Shown: one piece after another, positions 46,479 to 53,924 of the stretch | How the letters are laid out: every line of letters starts with the position of its first letter | Position numbering within the stretch: the stretch's first letter is position 1 | From: Corynebacterium sp. NML98-0116 | GTDB taxonomy: Bacteria > Actinomycetota > Actinomycetes > Mycobacteriales > Mycobacteriaceae | DNA length: 64,000 nucleotides | Reading direction: 5' to 3' | NCBI RefSeq assembly: GCF_001767255.1 | Contig: NZ_CP017639.1 | Location: forward strand, 1-64,000 | The notes under the pieces: generated by a model | What the model saw: only the letters and a program-made list of their open reading frames with translations | The model's database searches: none | Told to the model about the DNA's origin: nothing | Made by a program: the position numbers and the translations under genes

Positions 46479-46759
46479 CTGTACGCCGAGGAAGGGCGGT
46501 AACCAGCACGCCCGAAGCAGTAGCGCAGCTACTCCGAGAACCAGCGCTACAGCAGCTCCCAGCAGCCCCAGCGCTCGAGGCTGGTACTGGAATGGCTCTA
46601 CCGGGGGCTACAGGCCGTTACGAGCTGTTTTTTGCAGAGTTGCTCGCAGAGGTAGAGGCCGAAGTACCCCACGCTACGCGCTCGTTCGGGCTCGAGGTAG
46701 CCCGGCTCGCTGGCGTATCGCTGGCAGATTGGTACCGCCTAGTCATGCGTGAACAGTAG
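46475..46759 (+). CDS. Small hypothetical protein after terS
   Basis: 94 residues, GTG start in a GTGA overlap with the terS stop. Helical, ending RLAGVSLADWYRLVMREQ. No family recognised. Tight coupling with terS suggests a packaging-related partner. Confidence 0.6.
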   Translation: MTVRRGRAVTSTPEAVAQLLREPALQQLPAAPALEAGTGMALPGATGRYELFFAELLAEVEAEVPHATRSFGLEVARLAGVSLADWYRLVMREQ

Positions 46760-46960
46760 GAACACCGATACCAGAGCTGGCCTTCTTGACGGTGCTCGAA
46801 GGCCTTGGAAGGGTGCTTCGAGGTGCTCTACGAGCTGTACCGGATCAAGCCGAAGGTTAGCAGCTCTGGAGCCCCAGCGTTTACGGTGCTCGCTACGTTT
46901 CGCCACCGGGCCTGTAGGGAGCATGGTTTGCCCTCCCTAGCTCGTTGTTCGGGCTAGTGT
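46760..46960. other. Gap before the insertion sequence
   Basis: About 200 bp. TAGGGAG and CTCCCTA (46916-46940) can pair as a short hairpin. The last 15 bp are the left copy of the target duplication. No gene is supported. Confidence 0.45.
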
Positions 46961-48605
46961 TGTGATGTCTAGGGACTTTTTGGACACGGAGTCCAGGATG
47001 TTTTTGGACGGGATGTCTAGTGGCTTTTTGGACGGTTACGGCGGTGGAATAGCCGGATGGCTATTCCATTGCATAAACGTAGAAAGGTCGCAGATTTCGA
47101 TCCCGTTCGTGACGGCAAGACGGTCACACAGTTTTGCAAAGAATTGGGGATCTCGCGACAGACGTACCACAACATCAAAAACCGGATAGCGCAGAAAGGC
47201 CGAGCAGGTATCGTGCCGGATTCGACTGCCCCGAAGAATCCGATGAAGAAATTTGACGAGGCCGACAAAATCGCAGTCATTCACGCCAGGCAACAGTTGA
47301 TGGAACAAGGCTTGGATTATGGCCCTTGGTCGATCTACTACTTCTTGTTCGACTCTGTCGGTGCAGATCGCACCCCATCGCGGTCCACAATCGCCTCGTG
47401 GCTGTATGAGCTGGGATTTGTTGATGCCAATGCCCGCAAACGGCCGCGGAGTTCCTATAAGCGCTTCGCCCGTGATTTCGTCGGTGAACTCTGGCAAATC
47501 GATGGACTGGTCTATCGCCTCTTCGACCATGCCCACACGCATGTCACGATTTACCAGATCATCGATGATGCCAGCAGATTTGATGTCGGAACCACAGCAT
47601 TCGCTCTACCGGAAAACGGTACTGATGCGCGCGCTACGCTGGCCGCAGCGTTCGCCGCCTACGGCAAACCCCAAGAAATCCTTTCTGACAATGGCGATGC
47701 GTTCGCCACCTACCACCGGGGTTTTCTCTCTGCTACTGAAACTTGGCTCGCCAGCCAAGGCGTACTTGCTATTGCTGGTTTCGCACCGACAACCCAGGGA
47801 AAAGACGAGCGATCTCACCGTACGTTGACCCAGTTCCTCGATGCACGCCACCCAGCAAGCCTTGCTGAGGTCAACACCTATCTGGCCGAATATCGCCAGG
47901 TATACAACGAACAACGACGGCACCAATCACTGCTGGTCGGCAAGATGCATATCACACCACGCCAGGCTTTCGATACCTTCCCCAAGGCACCGTCGCCTAC
48001 GCATCCACTCGATCCTGATCAAATCTGGGCCCGCGTAGTTGCCTATAACCAAGCACACAATCCTCAAGCTATATCCAAAATGCCAAACGGCCCCGTGGAA
48101 GCGGCAACTTCACACGAGGCCAACACCGATGACATGGCAGCTCAGCAAGGCATACCTCCCACCGACACCTCCACACTAACGGCGCCGACGCCACAATCAA
48201 CAAACCATTGGGGCATCCCAGACCAGCTCTGCGTGAGCAAAGACGGCGTTGTACGCGTATGCGGTTTCGGGCTCTACATTGGTCTGAGGTTTAAAAACCG
48301 TCGGCTCTACTCGACAGTCGCAGTCGATAATGTTGCGGAGTTCTACACGGCCCATGATGGTGAATTCCTCTTCAGCGTGCCCCTTCCGATCACGTTGAGC
48401 CACAGGCCGCCAGGTGGTCAGATCAACATTAACCTCGTCGAAGGAATGAAACATCGCCAACCACCGCGGATGAACCCGAAATTATCCAAGCCCCGGCCGA
48501 AACGCAGGCTGCAACCGTAAGCCGCTAGAAGTGCCCAAGAACACCATGGATTCCGTGTCCAAAAAGACACCGGACTCCGTGTCCAAAAACCCTATGGACA
48601 TAGCA
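46961..48605 (+). mobile_element. IS481-family insertion sequence
   Basis: 1645 bp. The 15-bp sequence TGTTCGGGCTAGTGT stands directly left (46946-46960) and right (48606-48620), a perfect target duplication. The ends are imperfect inverted repeats beginning TG and containing TTTTTGGACACGGAGTCC on both sides; extra subterminal TTTTTGGAC copies lie inside the left end. One transposase gene fills it. It sits just before the restriction-methylase gene. Confidence 0.9.
47057..48520 (+). CDS. IS481-family transposase
   Basis: 487 residues. N-terminal helix-turn-helix (FCKELGISRQTYHNIKNRI), then the DDE integrase core: Asp in ELWQIDGLVY, Asp in EILSDNGDAF and Glu in TTQGKDERSHRTL. The C-terminal 150 residues are an extra domain seen in some members. 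Frame is intact, so it may be active. Confidence 0.92.
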   Translation: MAIPLHKRRKVADFDPVRDGKTVTQFCKELGISRQTYHNIKNRIAQKGRAGIVPDSTAPKNPMKKFDEADKIAVIHARQQLMEQGLDYGPWSIYYFLFDSVGADRTPSRSTIASWLYELGFVDANARKRPRSSYKRFARDFVGELWQIDGLVYRLFDHAHTHVTIYQIIDDASRFDVGTTAFALPENGTDARATLAAAFAAYGKPQEILSDNGDAFATYHRGFLSATETWLASQGVLAIAGFAPTTQGKDERSHRTLTQFLDARHPASLAEVNTYLAEYRQVYNEQRRHQSLLVGKMHITPRQAFDTFPKAPSPTHPLDPDQIWARVVAYNQAHNPQAISKMPNGPVEAATSHEANTDDMAAQQGIPPTDTSTLTAPTPQSTNHWGIPDQLCVSKDGVVRVCGFGLYIGLRFKNRRLYSTVAVDNVAEFYTAHDGEFLFSVPLPITLSHRPPGGQININLVEGMKHRQPPRMNPKLSKPRPKRRLQP

Positions 48606-48627
48606 TGTTCGGGCTAGTGTTTGAGGT

Positions 48628-51466
48628 ATGTCTGTACCGCACCTGAACACAAGACCAGACCGAGACACGATGGTTCGCAAGCTCCAGAGTTTTCAGAACC
48701 ACTGGATTGGAGAGCTCGAAGAGTGGAAAGAGCAAGGATTAAGCGGCGAAGAGCAGCAGAGCGCACAACGATTCTGGATTGACCTGTTCCGGTGCTTCGG
48801 TATTCAGAGCGAGCGGTTCAACCTGTTCGAACGCAACGTTAAGCGCGCCTCAACAGGAGGCCGTGGCAGGATTGACCTGTTTTACCCCGGCGTAGTCATT
48901 GGTGAAGCGAAACGGCCTGGAATAGATCTTGAGGTTGCCTACCAGCAGGTTCTCGACTACCTCAACGGTGGTGACGTGCTCGAGACAGAGTGGCCCCGCT
49001 ACATTCTGCTTACGAACTTCGAGAGCTTTAGGCTGATACGCCTGGGAGACGCAGAGCATGCGTTCGATACGACCTTCGAGCTGGCAGAGACAGCAAGCAG
49101 GGTTGACGAACTCAAGTTCCTTGCTGGTTACAACACCGTCAGCAAGGCCGAAGAGGTAGAGGCGTCGATTAGGGCTTCTAAGCTCATGGCAGACCTGTTT
49201 ACCGCAATGGTTGGGGAGGACGCAGACGAAGGCGTGGCTGAAGAAGCAGCGAGAACGCCCGAAGAAGAGGACCTCGCTGTACAAGAGACTTCGATGTACC
49301 TAACCAGGCTACTGTTCCTACTGTTCGGAGACGATTCTGGACTATGGGAGGCAGACCTGTTTACCCGGTTCGTAGAAGAGTCTACGACGCCCGAAAACCT
49401 GGGAGCCCAGCTAAACGCGCTGTTCGACGTGCTGAACACCCCGGAAAACAAGCGTCGTCGAGTGCCTGATTCTATGGCACGTTTTCCATACGTCAACGGG
49501 GCCATTTTTGCGGAACCGATGAAGCTACAGTACTTCGATGCTGGCATGAGAGAGGCCCTGCTTCGAGCATGCCGATTCAATTGGGCGGATATTTCCCCCG
49601 CCATCTTCGGCTCACTGTTCCAGTTGGTCAAGAGCAAAGAAGCTCGACGCCACGCAGGCGAACACTACACCAGCGAAACCAACATCCTCAAGACCATAGG
49701 CCGTTATTCCTGGATGACCTTCGAGCCGAAGCAGACCGGCTTATCCGCAACAAGTCCACCACCCAACGCCAGCTCACAGAGTTTCGCGACGCTCTAGCGC
49801 ACAACATCTATTGCGACCCTGCTTGTGGTTCGGGCAACTTCCTGATCGTGGCGTACAGGGAGCTCCGTAAGATTGAGACGGATATTATCGTTGAGCTTCG
49901 ACGCAGGCAGGGCGAAACGAACTTTGTCCTGGATATTGCTCTCGAGCAGAAACTTTCGATTGGCCAGTTTTACGGCTTCGAGCTCAATTGGTGGCCCGTG
50001 AAGATTGCAGAGACCGCAATGTTTCTCGTAGACCACCAGGCGAACAAAGAGCTCGCTGAACGGGTAGGCCAGGCTCCTAGTCGCCTCCCCATCAATATCA
50101 GTGCCCACATCGAGCACACCAACGCCCTAGCGATTGACTGGAAGGAGTACCTACCAGTTCCTAAGGGTGATACGTTCATTTTTGGTAACCCACCCTTCCT
50201 AGGTCATGCCACGCGTACCGAAGAACAGGCGAACGAGCTACGCCGTCTTTGGGAGACGAAAGATATTTCCCGTCTCGATTACGTTACGGGCTGGCATGCG
50301 CAGCGCAGGCCTTGAAGCTGTATGAAGACCGACCTGGAAGGTTCGCGTTCGTAACAACCAACTCGATTTCACAAGGCGATCAAGTCCCACGACTGTTTGG
50401 CCCGATCTTTGCAGGTGGCTGGAAGATCCTTTTTGCACACCGTACGTTTGCCTGGGACTCCGAGGCACCAGGCAAGGCAGCCGTTCACTGTGTGATCGTT
50501 GGTTTTACTCGAGAACGCGGCTTTACACCGCGCTTGTGGGATTACCCGAAGGTGAACGGAGATCCTGTTCCGGTCAAGGTTGATACAGGCATAAACGCCT
50601 ACCTGATCGACGGAATAAACGTACTGGTTGAAAAGAGTAGGAAGGTTCTTTCGCCAGAGATTGCCGTAGCTGTGATGGGGAACATGGCCCGCGACGGGGG
50701 CAACTTGATTGTAGAGCCTGAAGAATACGAAACGATCTACGCGGATGAAGTAGCCCGAAAGTATCTACGCCCGTTTGTTGGGAGTCGTGAGATTGTTCAA
50801 GGCAAGGATCGATGGTGTCTATGGATGACAGATCTTGAACCAGCGGATCTGTCGAGAAGTAGCTTGCTTTCGTCCCGTTTGCAGGCGGTTCGAGAGTTTA
50901 GGAGCGCAAGCAAGGCAGCAAGTACGCGCCAAATGGCTGAAACACCCCAGCTGTTCGGCCAAAGGTCACAGCCCGAAACTGATTACCTGGCAGTTCCGAA
51001 GGTCGTAAGCGAAACAAGGCGTTACTACACTGCACAGCGCTATCCGTCTAACGTGGTTGTTTCAGACCTGGCCTACCACGTACAAGACCAGAACGGGTTA
51101 CAGTTCGCACTCATTTCGTCTTCGATGTTCATTGCCTGGCAGAAGGCTGTGGGAGGCCGTCTAAAGTCGGATCTACGCTTCTCGAACACGCTTACCTGGA
51201 ACACGTTCCCAGTACCTGAATTAACCGAAGATCAGCGCCAGCGGATTATCAAGGCCGGTAAGGGCGTGCTCGAAGCTCGAGCCCTGCACCCGGAACGTTC
51301 CCTAGCAGAGCACTACGAGCCCCTAGCTATGGCACCGGAGCTAATCAAGGCCCATAACGCACTAGACAGGGAGGTCGATAAGGCCTTCGGAGCTTCTAAG
51401 CGACTCACCAGCGAGAGGCAACGCCAAGAGCTGCTGTTCTCGAACTACGTCGCTCTAACCAAGTAG
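48628..51466 (+). pseudogene. Type IIL/IIG restriction-modification enzyme (MmeI-like), two frameshifts
   Basis: Three successive frames read as one protein of about 945 residues. Frame 1 (48628 to about 49698) has the nuclease motif IDLFYPGVVIGEAK and HYTSETNILKTI; frame 2 (about 49700 to 50300) has LFLDDLRAEADRLIRNK, methylase motif I DPACGSGNF and motif IV NPPFLG; frame 3 (about 50305 to 51466) has RFAFVTTNSISQGDQ and the target-recognition part. Both junctions fit loss of one base (near 49699 and 50296-50310). Not in long homopolymers, so probably real decay. If the enzyme is dead, the element no longer carries this defence or methylation function. Confidence 0.85.
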
Positions 51467-51679
51467 AAGAGACAGCCCGGCGGGAGCTTATCGGGGGGAC
51501 GCTCAACCGCCGGGGGGTGGCGCTGCTGGAGCTGTGCAAAAGTGTACACCATTCATACCGTGCTAGTGCAACCCCCACAACCAGAACACCCACCACGGCT
51601 AGAGCCGGTAGGTAGCTTTCATTCTTTACCCGGTGTGACCTGCATATTCCCAGCTTAGGTAGCGCACTGGTTGAACTGT

Positions 51680-51715
51680 GCTATTCTTTGTATCAAACGT
51701 GTACTTTGGAGTTTC
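51680..51715 (+). other. attR: attR of the integrated element
   Basis: Element half TTTGTATCAAACG, proposed crossover TG at 51699-51700, chromosomal half TACTTTGGAGTTTCCCC. Joined with attL this gives a palindromic attB (CCAAAGACATGTACTTTGG without the element) and a palindromic attP. Confidence 0.65.
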
Positions 51716-51790
51716 CCCAGGTGGCGACGCATGTCCATGAAGAAAGTTCCCGAGACTTGCAGGTCCGGGGAACAATTCTAGGGCGGACCA
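51701..51790 (+). repeat. Family C repeat copy 3, right half
   Basis: TTTCCCCAGGTGGCGACGC followed by ATGTCCATGAAGAAAGTTCC matches the second half of copy 1 at 24118-24165 almost base for base. Confidence 0.82.
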
Positions 51791-52196
51791 GACAACCAGA
51801 CTGCCAGACCGGGGAAGCCGTCAAAAGTCAGCAGTCAGCAAACCAACCCCCCAACCAAAACAGCCCGCGCCGTACCTAAGTACCGCGCGGGCTGCCCCAC
51901 CATGGGCCCCACCAGGCCCTTTAGGTTCGGGCCCCACCAGACCCGAAAGGAGGTCGTCACGCTGTTGCTGTCATCAGAGCCAAGCAATGTGACAGGCAAT
52001 GGTGACTGACCGCGTTCCATGGTACCCGGTTGGCGCGGTGGGGGCGAAGTGGGCGTCGGAAAGCGAAAAGTGGGGCGCAAGCAAAAACGCAATTCTGTTC
52101 ACAAAATCTCGAGCAAACTCATCATCACTACCTGTCCCCCCAAAAATGACGCCTACAATCAAACTTTCCAATTCCACAATCTGTAAAGGACCGCCC
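51791..52196. other. Region between the element and the ABC exporter
   Basis: About 400 bp. It holds a minus-strand terminator (51857-51893), GGGCCC-rich repeats around 51905-51945, a strong AAAGGAGGT at 51948 with no convincing ORF after it, and a TACAAT at 52154-52159 that may be the -10 box for the exporter operon. Confidence 0.5.
51857..51893 (-). terminator. Intrinsic terminator, minus strand
   Basis: AGCCCGCGC (51862-51870) and GCGCGGGCT (51885-51893) pair, with an inner GTAC-CTAA-GTAC; the minus strand continues GTTTTGGTTGG. It faces leftward into the mobile element. Confidence 0.65.
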
Positions 52197-53924
52197 ATGG
52201 ACCTCGTAAGGCTCCTCAGCAGGCACGCGCGCCCGTACCGCGGCGCGATGCTCGCGGTGGTGTTGCTGCAGGCAATCACGACTGCGGCGACGCTCTACCT
52301 GCCTAGCCTGAACGCAAAAATTATTGACGAAGGCGTCTCCCAAGGTGACGTCCCCTTCATCTGGCGCACCGGCGGCGTGATGCTGGCCGTGGCGTTTGTG
52401 CAGGTGATCGCGGCGTGCGCGGCGGTGTGGTTCGGGTCGAGGGCCTCGATGGGCACGGGCCGCGATATCCGCGAGGAGGTGTTTGGTCGGGTGTCGCGGT
52501 TCTCGGCGGAGGACATGTCGCACTTCGGTTCGGCGACGTTGATTACGCGCGGGACGAATGATGTGCAGCAGGTCCAGCAGGTGTTCTTGATGTTCTTGAA
52601 CTTTATGGTGGCGGTGCCGATCATGATGGTCGGCGGCGTGGTCATGGCGGTTCGGGAGGATCCTGGGATGAGTTGGCTGGTCGCGGTTTCTGTCGTTGTG
52701 TTGGCGGTGGTTGTGGCGGCGCTGATCGGTCTCCTCCTACCGTTGTTCCGCTTGATGCAGTCGAAGATTGACCGTATTAATGGTGTGCTGCGCGAGCAGA
52801 TCGCGGGCGTGCGCGTGGTGCGCGCGTTTACGCGGGAGGAGTTCGAGTCCGAGCGTTTCGACGCCGCCAATGCCGACCTCACGCGGTTGAGTCTGCGGAT
52901 CGGCAATTTGTTTGTGATGATGTTCCCGCTGATCATGCTGATCCTGAACCTGGCGACTGCGGCTGTCCTCTGGTTCGGTGGCCATCGTGTGGATGCGGGT
53001 GAGGTGCAGGTCGGGTCGTTGACGGCGTTCTTGCAGTACCTGCTGCAGATCCTCGCGGCGGTGATGATGGGCGCGTTCATGGCGATGATGTTGCCGCGTG
53101 CCCTGGTGTGCGCTTCCCGTATTACGGAGGTGTTGCAGCACGAGCCGTCGCTGACCGAGCCATCGGCCAGCGCAGCCAGCACAGCCAGCGACCCCACCAA
53201 CAGCACCGTCACCTTCGAGGACGTCACCTTCACGTACCCGGGCGCGGAGGAGCCGGTGCTGGACGGCATCTCCTTCGAAGCCAACCCTGGCGAAACGACC
53301 GCGATTATCGGCTCGACGGGTTCGGGCAAGTCGACGTTGTTGGGTTTGATTCCGCGCCTCTACGCGCCGACGGGCGGTCGGGTGCTGCTTGGTGGTCGGG
53401 ATGTGGCGTCGTTACGCCGTGAGCAGCTGGTGGATGCGGTGGCGATGGTGCCGCAGAAGCCGTATTTGTTTTCGGGGACGGTGGCGTCGAATTTGCGTGT
53501 GGCCAGCCCGGATGCGACGGATGAGCAGCTGTGGCGGGCGCTCGAGATCGCGCAGGCCACGTTCGTGGATGATTTGGAGATGCCGATTTCGCAGGGCGGC
53601 ACGAACGTGTCCGGCGGGCAGCGGCAGCGCCTGTGCATCGCGCGCGCGATTGTGGAGCGGCGCGGCGTCCTCCTCTTCGACGACTCCTTCTCGGCCCTCG
53701 ATATGACCACGGACGCGCGGCTGCGCAAGGCGCTGGCCGAGCACGTCGCGGACGCGACGGTGATCGTGGTGGCGCAGCGTGTCAGCTCTATTCAGGACGC
53801 GGACCAGATCCTGGTTCTCGACGCCGGCCGTATCGTGGCCCGCGGCACCCACGATGAGCTGCTGCAGTCTTCGCCGACGTATCAGCAAATTGTCCGTTCC
53901 CAGCAGACTGTGGAGGCAAAATAA
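52197..53924 (+). CDS. ABC exporter half-transporter with degenerate ATP site
   Basis: 575 residues: six-helix type IV (type I exporter) membrane domain, then a nucleotide-binding domain with Walker A GSTGSGKST and signature NVSGGQRQR. The Walker B region is LLFDDSFSALD, so Asp stands in place of the catalytic Glu, and the H-loop His is Gln (VVAQRVSSI). This is the degenerate half of heterodimeric exporters such as TM287/288 or BmrCD. The ATG at 52197 has AAAGGA upstream. It overlaps the next gene by one base. Substrate unknown; multidrug or lipid export is likely. Confidence 0.93.
   Translation: MDLVRLLSRHARPYRGAMLAVVLLQAITTAATLYLPSLNAKIIDEGVSQGDVPFIWRTGGVMLAVAFVQVIAACAAVWFGSRASMGTGRDIREEVFGRVSRFSAEDMSHFGSATLITRGTNDVQQVQQVFLMFLNFMVAVPIMMVGGVVMAVREDPGMSWLVAVSVVVLAVVVAALIGLLLPLFRLMQSKIDRINGVLREQIAGVRVVRAFTREEFESERFDAANADLTRLSLRIGNLFVMMFPLIMLILNLATAAVLWFGGHRVDAGEVQVGSLTAFLQYLLQILAAVMMGAFMAMMLPRALVCASRITEVLQHEPSLTEPSASAASTASDPTNSTVTFEDVTFTYPGAEEPVLDGISFEANPGETTAIIGSTGSGKSTLLGLIPRLYAPTGGRVLLGGRDVASLRREQLVDAVAMVPQKPYLFSGTVASNLRVASPDATDEQLWRALEIAQATFVDDLEMPISQGGTNVSGGQRQRLCIARAIVERRGVLLFDDSFSALDMTTDARLRKALAEHVADATVIVVAQRVSSIQDADQILVLDAGRIVARGTHDELLQSSPTYQQIVRSQQTVEAK

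Larger units (their letters stand above)
39418..51700 (+). mobile_element. 12.3-kb integrated element resembling a phage satellite (PICI-like)
   Basis: Bounded by attL and attR, which split a family C repeat into two halves that rejoin to give a normal copy plus a short attB sequence. In order: serine integrase, 114-residue protein, primase-polymerase, possible origin region, three small unknown genes, a GC-rich palindromic region, HNH endonuclease, small terminase subunit, 94-residue protein, IS481-family insertion, broken type II restriction-methylase. All genes run rightward and most overlap by a few bases. No large terminase, portal, capsid, tail or lysis gene is present. Without the insertion sequence it is 10.6 kb. 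This matches the plan of phage-inducible islands (integrase, replication, TerS); a deleted prophage is the alternative. Confidence 0.75.

Noticed and set aside
39418..51700. Reading the element as an ICE or integrated plasmid
   Set aside because: No relaxase, coupling protein or type IV secretion gene is visible; TerS and HNH point to phage packaging.
51948..52016. AAAGGAGGT followed by a short frame as a leader peptide
   Set aside because: No ATG or GTG at the right distance and no regulatory residues in the reading frame.
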